In this document: in pieces, positions 24,896 through 33,688 of the stretch
Position numbering within the stretch: the stretch's first letter is position 1
Layout: each line of letters opens with the position of its first letter
DNA from: CAZFDT01 sp964518335
Lineage (GTDB): Bacteria > Planctomycetota > Phycisphaerae > Phycisphaerales > Phycisphaeraceae
Assembly: GCA_964518335.1 (NCBI GenBank)
Contig: CAZFDT010000004.1
Location: forward strand, 1-64,000
DNA length: 64,000 bases
Direction: 5' to 3'
The notes under the pieces: model-generated
Seen by the model: the letters and a program-made list of their open reading frames with translations, nothing else
Told to the model about the DNA's origin: nothing
Databases searched by the model: none
Translations under genes and position numbers: made by a program

Positions 24896-25266
24896 GCGTG
24901 CTCCCGAGGCGAATGGGACTGTGAGTCGTCGGCGGTGGGGCGGCGTGGCTTGAGGTAGGGCCGGGCAATGTATTGGGCCATGGCGACGGTTCCGGCAAAG
25001 CCCAGCAGCGACAGCACCAGGATGCCGTCCACGAACACCAGCGTGCCCATGCGGATGCCCAGCAGCAGCACCGCGCCGATGAGATGGATCGCCAGGGTAT
25101 CGACGGCCATGGCGCGGTCGGCCAGGTGCGGGCCGCGCATCAGGCGATAGATGCACCCGAGCATGCCCGCGGCGATGAGGACGATGCCCAGGTCCAGCGT
25201 CCACATCACCGCCTTGGCGGTCGCCGCCGAACTGAGCGTGAGCGTGATGGCGTCGATGGTCATCAT
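24892..25266 (-). CDS. mnhF: Na+/H+ antiporter subunit F
   Basis: A 124-residue protein with three hydrophobic segments and the family core CIYRLMRGPHLADRAMAVDT. The C-terminal tail is basic and longer than usual (ARPYLKPRRPTADDSQ). It overlaps both neighbours by four bases (ATGA), as expected of a tightly coupled operon. Confidence 0.92.
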   Translation of the reverse strand: MMTIDAITLTLSSAATAKAVMWTLDLGIVLIAAGMLGCIYRLMRGPHLADRAMAVDTLAIHLIGAVLLLGIRMGTLVFVDGILVLSLLGFAGTVAMAQYIARPYLKPRRPTADDSQSHSPREHA

Positions 25267-25745
25267 CTTGCGAAGATCCGTTTCATGATCTGATCGCGCA
25301 GTTCGTCGATGGATCGGATCGCCTCGTCGCGATCCCTGGCGTACATGGCGTGGATGTAAAGCCAGCGCCGGTCGTCAGCGAGATCGACGCTCAACGTGCC
25401 GGGCGTCAGCGAGATGGCGTTGGCCAGCGTCGTGATCTGAATGTCGGTGAGGCCCTCGATCGGGTAGCGGATGAACCGCGGCGTCATCCCGTGGCTGGGC
25501 GTGAGCACCTCGCGGGCGACCTGCAGATTCGAGATGAGCAGGATCCTCACGAAGTAAACGGCAAACTTGAGCAGGTCCCACCCGCCCGTGGCGTAGTTGC
25601 GGCGCTGGTCGTCGATGGCGCGGCTGACCAGCCCCAGCACGATGTAGCCCAGGATGAACCCGGCGACAAGGCTGTAGGTGCTGGGCCAGCCCCAGAAGAG
25701 CATCCACATCACCGCCAGGAGGATGTTGAGGAGAAAGAGATTCAT
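25263..25745 (-). CDS. mnhE: Na+/H+ antiporter subunit E
   Basis: A 160-residue protein with N-terminal paired hydrophobic segments, the central LLISNLQVAREVLTPSHGMTP and the C-terminal SLTPGTLSVDL...LYIHAM motifs of MrpE. The start at 25745 overlaps the mnhD stop (ATGA). A frame open to 26975 upstream is a shadow of mnhD. Confidence 0.92.
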   Translation of the reverse strand: MNLFLLNILLAVMWMLFWGWPSTYSLVAGFILGYIVLGLVSRAIDDQRRNYATGGWDLLKFAVYFVRILLISNLQVAREVLTPSHGMTPRFIRYPIEGLTDIQITTLANAISLTPGTLSVDLADDRRWLYIHAMYARDRDEAIRSIDELRDQIMKRIFAR

Positions 25746-27349
25746 GGCTGATGGCTCAGTGCAACAGTAGGTGGTGGAGCGGGAACGTGCTGGGGGCCCA
25801 GGACGGCTTCGACATAGGCGCGGGGATCGAGCACCGAGGCGGCGGCGGCGCGCGACAGGGCCATGCACCAATGCGCCCCCAGGCCCATGCCGGCGGCCAG
25901 CACGACCAGCATGGCGATGGCGAGGATGCCCCCGCCCGTGTGCGGCCGGTGGTGCGCGTGGGCGCCCACGTGCAGGCCCCTCGCCGGCGACCAGAACCCG
26001 TAACTCCAGATCTTCAGCATCGACAGCAGCGTGAGCAGGCTCGTGGCCAGGGCAAAGCCCGTCACCCAGTAGTAGCCCGGTCCGAGCTGGCCGCCCGCTT
26101 CCCAGCCGGCGCGGATGAGGGCGAACTTGCCGAAGAACCCGCTCGTCGGCGGCAGGCCCGCCAGCGACATGGCGGCGATCATGAACAGCGTTGCCAGCCA
26201 CGGCGCCCGCCGCAGCAGCCCGCCGATGCGGTCCAGATCGTCGCTGCCGGCATGCTCGTGCATCAGCCCGCCGCACAGAAACAGGCTGCACTTGACCACC
26301 ATGTTGTGGATGATGAAGAAGATCGCCCCCGCCACGCCCAGCTCGCGATGGCCCGTCGCCAGCCCGATGCTCATGCCCAGACCCACGCCCATCACCATGT
26401 AGCCCACCTGGCTGATGATGTGGATCGACAGGATCGAGCGCACCGTGTGCATCGACACTGCGCCGAGCACGCCGACGAACATCGTCACCGCCGCCGAGAT
26501 CAGCACGATGGGCAGCAGCACGTCGGCGACATCCTGCGACGATCCAAACATCATGACGAACACGCGGATGGAAACGTACGCGCCGACCTTGGTCAGCAGC
26601 CCGGCGAAGAGACCGCCCAGCGCCGCGGGCATGGTGTGGTAGGTGTCGGGCAGCCAGTACCACAGCGGGAAGATCGCCGCCTTGCCGCCGAACACCAGCA
26701 GGAGCATGGCGATGACAGGGATCGAGGATTTGGGCAGTTGCCCGCTCATGGCGATGCGGGCGATGTCGGCCATGTTGAGCGTGCCGAGCTGGCCGTAGAT
26801 CAGCCCCGCCATGGTGACGAACAGCGTCGAGCCGATGAGGTTGAGCAGCACGTACTTGTAGGCCTGGCGCATCTGCTGGCGTGTCGTGCCCACGACGAAG
26901 AGGGCGTACGAGGCCATGAGCATGATCTCGAAGGCGACGAAGAGGTTGAACAGGTCGCCGGTGATGAAACTCCACTGCACGCCCATGACCAGGAAGTGGT
27001 AGAGGGGGTGGAAGTAGCCGCCGCTGTAGCGGTCGGGGAGCTGGCTGATGCAGTAGATGAAGACGCTCAGACAGACGAATGAGGAAGTGGCGAGCATGAT
27101 CGCCGCCAGGGGGTCAACGACGATGCTGATACCGAACGGCGCCGGCCAGTTGCCCATCTGTGAGACGAGGATCCCCGGGTGTTCGCCGCCGAAGACGGTG
27201 CAGATGGCCCAGGCGCCCACGGCCACGTTGGTCGCCAGCGCGATCAGCCCGATGACCCGCTGCAGTTGCCGGAACCGGTGCAGCATCGTCGTGACGATGC
27301 CCGCCGCCATCGGCACAAGGATGAACAGGATGATCAGGTGCTGGTTCAT
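25742..27349 (-). CDS. mnhD: Na+/H+ antiporter subunit D
   Basis: A 535-residue proton-pumping-type subunit homologous to NuoM/NuoN, with about 14 membrane segments. TM5 Glu lies in LFVAFEIMLMASYALF and the TM7-region Lys in LLVFGGKAAIFPLWYWLPD, the charged residues of the proton path. ATG 27349 is preferred; the in-frame start at 27376 would enter a repeat. After the last helix the tail is Pro/Ala-rich. Confidence 0.93.
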   Translation of the reverse strand: MNQHLIILFILVPMAAGIVTTMLHRFRQLQRVIGLIALATNVAVGAWAICTVFGGEHPGILVSQMGNWPAPFGISIVVDPLAAIMLATSSFVCLSVFIYCISQLPDRYSGGYFHPLYHFLVMGVQWSFITGDLFNLFVAFEIMLMASYALFVVGTTRQQMRQAYKYVLLNLIGSTLFVTMAGLIYGQLGTLNMADIARIAMSGQLPKSSIPVIAMLLLVFGGKAAIFPLWYWLPDTYHTMPAALGGLFAGLLTKVGAYVSIRVFVMMFGSSQDVADVLLPIVLISAAVTMFVGVLGAVSMHTVRSILSIHIISQVGYMVMGVGLGMSIGLATGHRELGVAGAIFFIIHNMVVKCSLFLCGGLMHEHAGSDDLDRIGGLLRRAPWLATLFMIAAMSLAGLPPTSGFFGKFALIRAGWEAGGQLGPGYYWVTGFALATSLLTLLSMLKIWSYGFWSPARGLHVGAHAHHRPHTGGGILAIAMLVVLAAGMGLGAHWCMALSRAAAASVLDPRAYVEAVLGPQHVPAPPPTVALSHQP

Positions 27350-27356
27350 AATCGAC

Positions 27357-27374
27357 AGCCGCTTGCGGCTTGGC
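27357..27374. repeat. Short GCCGCTTGCGGC palindrome between mnhC and mnhD
   Basis: AGCCGCTTGCGGCTTGGC matches the inner core of the REP-like element at 12572-12641. It is the only gap of more than a few bases inside the Mrp operon (30 nt). Its hairpin could modulate expression between mnhC and mnhD. Confidence 0.5.
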
Positions 27375-27379
27375 ACGCT

Positions 27380-27730
27380 TCAGTGATGCCCCTCCTCGGC
27401 GCACAACTCCGACACCTCCAGCGTGCCCGCACGCCGCCACGTCAGCACAAGCATGGTCAACAGGAACGCCTGGATGGCGAAGCCGATGACGATCGCGGTG
27501 AGGATCAGCGCCTGGGGCAGCGGATCGACGAGGGTCGCCAGCTCGCCGCCCTCACCGAGAATGGGCGGCAGCTTGCCGACGGGCGAGCCGCTGACTGACA
27601 GGATCGCCAGGTTGGCGCCGTGCCCGAGCAGGAACACGCCCATGCACACGCCTTTGAGTTCGCGGCCGAGCATGAGAAACGTCGCGGCGGCGAAGATCAC
27701 CCCGATCATGATGGCGATGAGCACGGTCAT
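27380..27730 (-). CDS. mnhC: Na+/H+ antiporter subunit C
   Basis: A 116-residue NuoK-like subunit with three hydrophobic segments, a LLGHGANLAIL motif and LPQALILTAIVIGFAIQAF, both diagnostic of MrpC. The C-terminus is acidic and ends EEGHH. One base separates it from mnhB. Confidence 0.93.
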   Translation of the reverse strand: MTVLIAIMIGVIFAAATFLMLGRELKGVCMGVFLLGHGANLAILSVSGSPVGKLPPILGEGGELATLVDPLPQALILTAIVIGFAIQAFLLTMLVLTWRRAGTLEVSELCAEEGHH

Positions 27731-27731
27731 G

Positions 27732-28178
27732 TCAGTCTTCCAGCTCCTTGGACAGTGCGTCGATCATCCCGACGACCACGCCGGCGACGACCAGCAGCAC
27801 GCCCAGGTCGAACACCATGACAGTGGCCCACTCGAACTCATATCCGCCGGGCGTGAAAGACAGGGGCACGTGGTCGTGGTTGCTGGTGAAGAACGGCAGG
27901 GCGGGAAATCGCGTCCCGGCGATGAGCGCCGCAGCGCCCGTGCCCAGCGCGCAAGCCAGGCCCACCGCGATCATCGACCGCTCGCGCCATGGCAGCAGTC
28001 GGTGCAGGTTCTCGCTGCCGTAGCTCATGCGATGCACGATCAGCGCCACGGCCGTCACCAGCCCGCCCACGAACCCGCCCCCCGGCGTCTGGTGGCCCTT
28101 GAAGTAGATGAACAGCCCGAACACCAGCGACAACGGCACCAGCACACGCGCAGCGGTCTTGAGGATGATCGTGCTCAA
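27732..28178 (-). CDS. mnhB: Na+/H+ antiporter subunit B
   Basis: A 148-residue protein with four hydrophobic segments and the MrpB signature GHQTPGGGFVGGL. The start is set to a TTG at 28178 that overlaps the mnhA stop (TTGA), with GGGAG 9 nt upstream. An ATG at 28265 in the same frame would lie deep inside mnhA and add 29 non-membrane residues. The TTG is an inference from frame, coupling and the position where homology begins. Confidence 0.88.
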   Translation of the reverse strand: MSTIILKTAARVLVPLSLVFGLFIYFKGHQTPGGGFVGGLVTAVALIVHRMSYGSENLHRLLPWRERSMIAVGLACALGTGAAALIAGTRFPALPFFTSNHDHVPLSFTPGGYEFEWATVMVFDLGVLLVVAGVVVGMIDALSKELED

Positions 28179-30988
28179 TGCGCGACGCTCCCTTCCGCCA
28201 CGTGCGACTCGTCCAGCGCCTGCGGCCTGCCGACCTGGTTCTTCGGCCGACGCAGCAGCGTCCACACCCCCAGCGCCGCAAGCCCCAACACCGTGATCTC
28301 ACCCATCGTGTCAAACCCGCGGAAGTCCACCAGGATGACGTTCACCACGTTGTTCCCGCCCCCGCCCTTGTGCAGATTCACCCCGGGATGTTTCCCGTCG
28401 TGTTCCGCCGCGTGCGGCTTGGCGTCCTCATGCCCCTCGTCATCGTGATGCCCCGTGCCGAAGCTGTCGGCATGGGCCGCCCCGCGATCGACCACCGCGC
28501 CGTACACCTGCCCCTCGGACAAGTGCAACGCGTCTTCCCCGTGCTTGCTGTTGCGAAGGAAGTAATGGCCCAGATGCTGGATGCGCTGCCCGTCCGCGCC
28601 GACGTAGGGCATCATCGGCCGCGCCACGTTCACGCTCGACAGCGTCAGCCAGAACATCGTCCCGCCCACCGCCAGCGCCAGGGCGATGCGCGGCAGCACC
28701 CACTTGTTCGGTCCCGCCGGCTGGTCCGGCAGCAGCCGCAGCACCAGCAGGAAGAGGATCAACGACACGATCTCGATACTGATCTGCGTCAGCGCCAGGT
28801 CCGGCGCCCGGTAGATGTAGAACACCGCCGTGACACTGAACCCCACCGAGCCCAACACCAGCACGCGCGACGGCCGGTCCTTCACCACCGTCATCATCAG
28901 CGTCGTCAGGCACACGATCACCGTGATGAGATAGCCCGCCAGCAGGTCGTGCGGGGCCTCGAACACGGCGCCGCCCGGCCAGGCGGTGATCGCCTTGCCG
29001 AAGTCGATCGACCAGGCGAAGAGCGCGACCATGGCCAGCAGGACCAGTGCAACGTAAGCCGTGGCGTGCCCGGACTGGATGAAGCCGAAGGTGCGTGGTC
29101 CGATGATCTTGGTCACGCCGGTGTAGAAGCCGGGATAGATCAGGTCGTGCGGGTCCTTGAACCCGCGGCGGAGGATCGGGGCAAGGCCCAGCACCAGGCC
29201 CAGGCCGATCGCACACAGGGACATCTGCAGCGGCAGGCCCCAGTGCGCGTCCCACGTCATGGGGAAATGCTCGAAATACAGCGGCGTGGCTTCGAGCCAG
29301 CCGAAGAGCTTGTCCCACGCGCCGGGGATGAATCCGCCGACGTACTGGAAGGCCACGATCGCCAGCCCCGGCAGCCAGAGGCACCACGACCAGAACCCCG
29401 TCTCGTGATGGTGGCCGCCGTGGTGGTGATGGTGCGTTGCCGCGTGGCCGTGTCCGTGCGGCGAGAGCGAGTCAGTCACGTCGGCGACGAAGTCGGTGGT
29501 GAGCTCCTGGTGCTCTTCATCTGAGCCATGCTTGGCGGCGTGGGCGTGGGCTGCACTGCCGTTGCCGTGCGGCGACACCGCCTCCAGCGGCGTGTGCGGC
29601 GAGACCTTGTCGCGGCCCAGCAGTGTCGTCGCCAGCCGCACGAAAATCGCCACGTTGAACATGCCCGTCGCCACGCCTGCGCCGACCAGCGGCCAGAAGC
29701 CCCACTTCGGCAGCGACTCCTTGGCGTGGTAGATCTGATAGAAGAACATCTCCTTGGCCGAGAAGCTCACGGTCATCGGCCCCGCCGCCAACGCGTAACC
29801 GGCCAGCAGGATCACCACCGTCATGATGAACGGCTGTGTCCCCCGCCGCACGAACCCGCGCAGCTCCGACAGGTTCCGCGACGCCACGTGCCCGATCGCC
29901 CCGGCGAGAATGAACAAGGGGGCCTTGTACATCGCGTGGTTGAGAATCTGCGTCACGTCCCAGATGAGATTGTGCGCATGGTGGTACTCGAACGCGCTGA
30001 GCCCGTACATGCACATGAGCAGCCCGAGCTGGCTCACTGTCGTGTAGGCGAAGATCTGTTTGAGGTCGTCCTTCTGCACGGCGATGAACGCGCCCAGCAC
30101 CATGGTGAACGCGCCCAGCGGCACGATCAGCGCCGGCCAGATCGTCAGCCCAGGCACGATCGCCAGGATCGGCCACATCCGCCCGGTCAGGTACACGCCG
30201 GCCTTCACCATCGTCGCCGAGTGCAGGTACGCCGACACCGGCGTCGGCGCCGCCATCGCGCCGGGCAGCCAGAAGTGCAGCGGCCATTGCGCGCTCTTGG
30301 CCGCGGCACCCACGAAAATCAGCACGAACGACGCGATCGTCATCGCCTCCGACTGCAGCACGCCGGCTTCGCTGAGCCCACGCAGATCGCTGAACGACCA
30401 CGCCCCGGTGTGGACGCCCATGAGGATCAGTCCGCCCATCATCGCCAGCCCGCCGAAGGCCGTGGTGACAAACGCCTGCATGGCGTTGCGCACCGCGCCG
30501 GGCTGGTCGCGCTCCCAGCCGATGAGCAGGAACGAGCTGATCGAGGTCATCTCCCAGAACAGGAGCAGGAGCATGAAATTGTCAGCCAGGCCGACGCCGA
30601 GCATCGCGGTCATGAACAGATGGAGGCATGGATAGAAGCGGTAGAGCGAGTCGGCGTCGAGCCCGAAGTAGCCGCGGGCGTAGATGACGATGAAGAACCC
30701 GATGCCGCTGACGAGCAGGGCGAAGAAGAGGCCCAGCTTGTCGGGGTTGAGCTGCAGATTGAGCTGCAGGTCGGGCATCCAGGCGACGGTCATGGCGTCG
30801 CCGAAGTGGGCGACGCCGCCCGTGCCGTGCTCGGCGATGTGCAGGCCCAGGATCGCCAGGGCGATGGCCGGCCCCGCCAGCGCCAGCAGCACGCGCAGCA
30901 GGATCGCTCGACGGGGCAGCGTCAACGTTAGCAGCCCGCACGCCAGCGGCGCGAAAATAGCCAGGGTGAGCAGGCCGATCGGCGTCAT
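28175..30988 (-). CDS. mnhA: Na+/H+ antiporter subunit A, with histidine-rich insert
   Basis: A 937-residue NuoL-like subunit with about 20 membrane segments and the C-terminal MrpB-like extension (VNVILVDFRGFDTMGEITVL). Charged pump residues are visible in LLLLFWEMTSISSFLL and VGAAAKSAQWPLHFWLPGAM. It is longer than the usual 770-800 residues, mainly because of a loop near residues 475-530 ending in a run of His (HGHGHAATHHHHHGGHHH) and a second His/Asp-rich loop near residues 840-865. Mrp complexes export Na+ in exchange for H+. Confidence 0.94.
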   Translation of the reverse strand: MTPIGLLTLAIFAPLACGLLTLTLPRRAILLRVLLALAGPAIALAILGLHIAEHGTGGVAHFGDAMTVAWMPDLQLNLQLNPDKLGLFFALLVSGIGFFIVIYARGYFGLDADSLYRFYPCLHLFMTAMLGVGLADNFMLLLLFWEMTSISSFLLIGWERDQPGAVRNAMQAFVTTAFGGLAMMGGLILMGVHTGAWSFSDLRGLSEAGVLQSEAMTIASFVLIFVGAAAKSAQWPLHFWLPGAMAAPTPVSAYLHSATMVKAGVYLTGRMWPILAIVPGLTIWPALIVPLGAFTMVLGAFIAVQKDDLKQIFAYTTVSQLGLLMCMYGLSAFEYHHAHNLIWDVTQILNHAMYKAPLFILAGAIGHVASRNLSELRGFVRRGTQPFIMTVVILLAGYALAAGPMTVSFSAKEMFFYQIYHAKESLPKWGFWPLVGAGVATGMFNVAIFVRLATTLLGRDKVSPHTPLEAVSPHGNGSAAHAHAAKHGSDEEHQELTTDFVADVTDSLSPHGHGHAATHHHHHGGHHHETGFWSWCLWLPGLAIVAFQYVGGFIPGAWDKLFGWLEATPLYFEHFPMTWDAHWGLPLQMSLCAIGLGLVLGLAPILRRGFKDPHDLIYPGFYTGVTKIIGPRTFGFIQSGHATAYVALVLLAMVALFAWSIDFGKAITAWPGGAVFEAPHDLLAGYLITVIVCLTTLMMTVVKDRPSRVLVLGSVGFSVTAVFYIYRAPDLALTQISIEIVSLILFLLVLRLLPDQPAGPNKWVLPRIALALAVGGTMFWLTLSSVNVARPMMPYVGADGQRIQHLGHYFLRNSKHGEDALHLSEGQVYGAVVDRGAAHADSFGTGHHDDEGHEDAKPHAAEHDGKHPGVNLHKGGGGNNVVNVILVDFRGFDTMGEITVLGLAALGVWTLLRRPKNQVGRPQALDESHVAEGSVAH

Positions 30989-31088
30989 GCCGCCACGGTC
31001 CCCTTGGAGGCGCAGCGCGACCGCGTCCGTACGGTCGTGTGCCTATGTCATCGGCACGAAGGCCCCCATAACTCAAACCGAGCCTGGC

Positions 31089-31118
31089 TTTACCCTCCCG
31101 CCCGTGGCGCGATACCCT
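31089..31118 (+). promoter_or_regulatory. Promoter of the HIT gene (short or no leader)
   Basis: TTTACC at 31089-31094, an 18-bp spacer and TACCCT at 31113-31118. The ATG at 31128 follows after 9 nt and lacks a Shine-Dalgarno. It lies in the 139-nt divergent gap shared with mnhA. Confidence 0.45.
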
Positions 31119-31127
31119 ATCGCCATC

Positions 31128-31664
31128 ATGGAGCACAAGCAGCTCTGGGCCCCGTGGCGAATGTCCTACATCGAGCAGCTCGTCGAGGACGCTTCGCCTG
31201 CGCCGAGCGAATCGGGCACGCCCGCGTGTTTTCTGTGCGAGGCCATCGCGGCGCCGTGCGGCGGCGACGATGCCGCTCAGCGCCTGGTCCTCCACGCCGA
31301 CGAGCACGGCCTGCTGTTGCTCAACCGTTACCCGTACACCAACGGGCACCTGCTCGTGGCCCCGCGCCAGCACGTGCCCGATCTGGGCGACCTGACCCCG
31401 GCGGCGCGGGCGGGCCTCATGGAGCTGACCGTCCTGGGCCAGCGCGTCCTGCGTGCAGCGATGAACCCCCAGGGACTCAACATCGGCGTCAACCTCGGCC
31501 GCTGCGCCGGCGCGGGATTGCCGGGCCACGTCCACCTGCACATCGTCCCCCGATGGAACGGCGACACCAACTTCATGCAGATCGTCGGCCAGGTGCGCGT
31601 CATCCCCCAGGCGCTGGAGGCCAGCTACCAACTGCTGCGCAAGGCGATGGAAGGGCTGGCGTAG
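31128..31664 (+). CDS. HIT-family nucleotide hydrolase/phosphorylase
   Basis: A 178-residue HIT protein with the catalytic triad motif GHVHLHIVPRW (H-x-H-x-H) near residue 140. It also has LLNRYPYTNGHLLVAPRQHV and a CFLC pair near residue 34 that could bind zinc. The WAPWR start is typical of the Ap4A phosphorylase-like branch. ATG 31128 is chosen; upstream codons in this frame are inside the mnhA region. Confidence 0.9.
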   Translation: MEHKQLWAPWRMSYIEQLVEDASPAPSESGTPACFLCEAIAAPCGGDDAAQRLVLHADEHGLLLLNRYPYTNGHLLVAPRQHVPDLGDLTPAARAGLMELTVLGQRVLRAAMNPQGLNIGVNLGRCAGAGLPGHVHLHIVPRWNGDTNFMQIVGQVRVIPQALEASYQLLRKAMEGLA

Positions 31665-31711
31665 ATGCCCAAGGCCCGATGCCGAGTGTCGAATGCTGCA
31701 GTGGCCCGCGC

Positions 31712-32068
31712 TCAGGCCGCGGCGCGCACGTCAAAGCGGATGCCGATCTCGCAGCCCTCGGCGGCGTGCTGGCAGCGCACGACGTGCCCGAACAGATCGA
31801 ACCCGCGCTCCGGCCCGTGCGGGGGGAAGAACACCGCGATGCTGCTGCCGATCTCGATCGGCTCACTGACGATCGCGCCCAGGCCCGAGTCGCTCATGTT
31901 GAGCATCTTCAGCGAGCAGATGCGGTTGTTGTCGCCGCGCGTCGTGGCGGTGCGCAGGGCCGTCACCTGTCCGCCCAGGGCGCGGCGGTTCTCGCGCCGG
32001 CGCTCGAAGGGCAGCACGTCGGCGGGTTCGCGGGTCGGGTCCACCAGCTTCAGATTCGCGTCGGACAT
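31712..32068 (-). CDS. PilZ domain protein
   Basis: A 118-residue single-domain protein. FERRRENRRALGGQVTAL carries the PilZ RxxxR c-di-GMP motif, and MLNMSDSGLGAIV matches the second (D/N)-x-S-x-x-G motif. It ends with GHVVRCQHAAEGCEIGIRF, also typical. It is probably a c-di-GMP sensor acting through protein contacts. GGAG lies upstream of ATG 32068; the longer frame to 32128 has no ribosome site. Confidence 0.85.
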   Translation of the reverse strand: MSDANLKLVDPTREPADVLPFERRRENRRALGGQVTALRTATTRGDNNRICSLKMLNMSDSGLGAIVSEPIEIGSSIAVFFPPHGPERGFDLFGHVVRCQHAAEGCEIGIRFDVRAAA

Positions 32069-32140
32069 GGCAGGCTCCAGTACGAGTGATCCTCCGTACC
32101 TGACGCGCATCGGCCGGACAACCGGCAAGGTTTAGCCAGC

Positions 32141-33658
32141 TTGACGCATCAGCCCACAAAATCCGCAGGAAGTGTCGCGCTCGTCGGCGCCGGGCCGGGC
32201 GACGCGGGCCTGATCACCGTCGCCGGGCTCGATCGCCTGCGTCGGGCCGACGTGGTCGTGTTCGACGCGCTGGCCAACCCCGCGTTATTGGACGAGGCCC
32301 CGGCCCACGCCATCTGCATCGACGCCGGCAAGCGGGCACGCGATCACAAGCTCACGCAGGACCAGACCAACGACCTGCTCGTCGAGCACGCCGCGGCGGG
32401 GCGCTTCGTCGTGCGGCTCAAGGGCGGCGATCCTTATCTGTTCGGCCGCGGCGCCGAGGAGGCCATCCACTGTGCCCGCCACGGCATCGCCTGTGAGGTG
32501 ATCCCCGGCGTCACCGCCGGCATCGCCGCGCCCGCGTACGCCGGCATCCCCGTCACGCATCGCCAGATCGCCAGCACGGTGACGTTCGTCACCGGGCACG
32601 AGGACCCCGCCAAGGCCGACTCCGCCATTGACTATGCCGCGCTGGCGGGGCTGGTCCGCGCCGGGGGTACGCTCTGCTTCTACATGGGCGTGGGCCGACT
32701 CGACGCTTTCGGCGCCGCGCTGCGCGCTGGCGGCTTGGCGCCCGCCACGCCCGTTGCAGTGATCCAGTGGGGCACCACGCCGCGCCAGCGCGCCGTGCGC
32801 ACGACGCTCGCCGCCGCCTCGGCCGACGTGGCCGCCGCCGGGCTGGGGCCGCCGTCGATCATCGTCGTCGGGCCTGTCGCCGCGCTCGACGAGCCGGGCC
32901 TGCGCGCGTTCGAGGCCAGGCCGCTGTTGGGCCGGCGCATCCTCGTCACCCGCACGCGCGATCAGGCCTCCGAGCTTCGCCGCCTGCTCGAAGCGCTCGG
33001 CGCCGACGTGCTCGAAGCGCCGACCATCCAGATCGTGCCGCGGGATGTCCCGCTGGACCCGGCATGGTTCGACTGCGACTGGCTGATGCTCACCAGCGCC
33101 AATGCGGTGGACTGGCTGGCGGGCCGGGTGAGCGATGCTCGATCGCTGGCGGGCCCGCGCATCGCCGTGGTGGGGCAGGCGACCGCCGACGCGCTGGCGC
33201 AGCGCCTGCACGTCCGCGCCGACTTCGTGCCCGAGCAATCCAACGGCGAAGCGCTGGCGCGACAGTTGATCGACGCGTTTCCCATGCGTGGATCGCGCTG
33301 CACGCTGATCCGCGGGGGTCTGGCCGGTCCGCAACTGCCCGACATGCTCCGCGACGCCGGCGCCGTCGTCACCGAGCACACGGTCTATGACACCCGCCGC
33401 GCCGCGGCGCTGCCCGAGGCGGTCTGCGACGCCCTGCACCGGCACGCCATCGATTGGATCACCTTCACCAGCTCGTCCACTGCAACCAACCTCGTCGCAC
33501 TGCTCGGCGACGATCGCCATCTGCTCGAGCACGTCAAGACCGCGTCCATCGGCCCGATCACCAGCGAGGCGATGCGGCGCCTGGGCCTGCCCGTCACCGT
33601 GGAAGCGCCGGTCGCCACCGTCGCCGCGCTGACTGAGGCGATGTCGCGGCGAACCTGA
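32141..33658 (+). CDS. Fused uroporphyrinogen-III methyltransferase/uroporphyrinogen-III synthase
   Basis: A 505-residue fusion. Residues about 10-250 form a SUMT/CobA domain: VGAGPGDAGLITVAG, RLKGGDPYLFGRGAEE, IPGVTAGIAAPAYAGIP. It methylates uroporphyrinogen III to precorrin-2 on the way to sirohaem and cobalamin. Residues about 262-505 form a HemD domain (RRILVTRTRDQASELRRLL), which closes the tetrapyrrole ring. The fusion occurs in several phyla. The start is TTG at 32141; no ATG or GTG precedes the conserved GAGPGD in frame. Confidence 0.92.
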   Translation: MTHQPTKSAGSVALVGAGPGDAGLITVAGLDRLRRADVVVFDALANPALLDEAPAHAICIDAGKRARDHKLTQDQTNDLLVEHAAAGRFVVRLKGGDPYLFGRGAEEAIHCARHGIACEVIPGVTAGIAAPAYAGIPVTHRQIASTVTFVTGHEDPAKADSAIDYAALAGLVRAGGTLCFYMGVGRLDAFGAALRAGGLAPATPVAVIQWGTTPRQRAVRTTLAAASADVAAAGLGPPSIIVVGPVAALDEPGLRAFEARPLLGRRILVTRTRDQASELRRLLEALGADVLEAPTIQIVPRDVPLDPAWFDCDWLMLTSANAVDWLAGRVSDARSLAGPRIAVVGQATADALAQRLHVRADFVPEQSNGEALARQLIDAFPMRGSRCTLIRGGLAGPQLPDMLRDAGAVVTEHTVYDTRRAAALPEAVCDALHRHAIDWITFTSSSTATNLVALLGDDRHLLEHVKTASIGPITSEAMRRLGLPVTVEAPVATVAALTEAMSRRT

Positions 33659-33688
33659 CGGACAGGGGGGGCGTATGATGCATCACCG

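Noticed and set aside
25263..26975. A 570-codon frame suggesting an extended mnhE
   Set aside because: The upstream part lies in another frame of mnhD. MrpE homology begins at ATG 25745, with a normal ATGA overlap.
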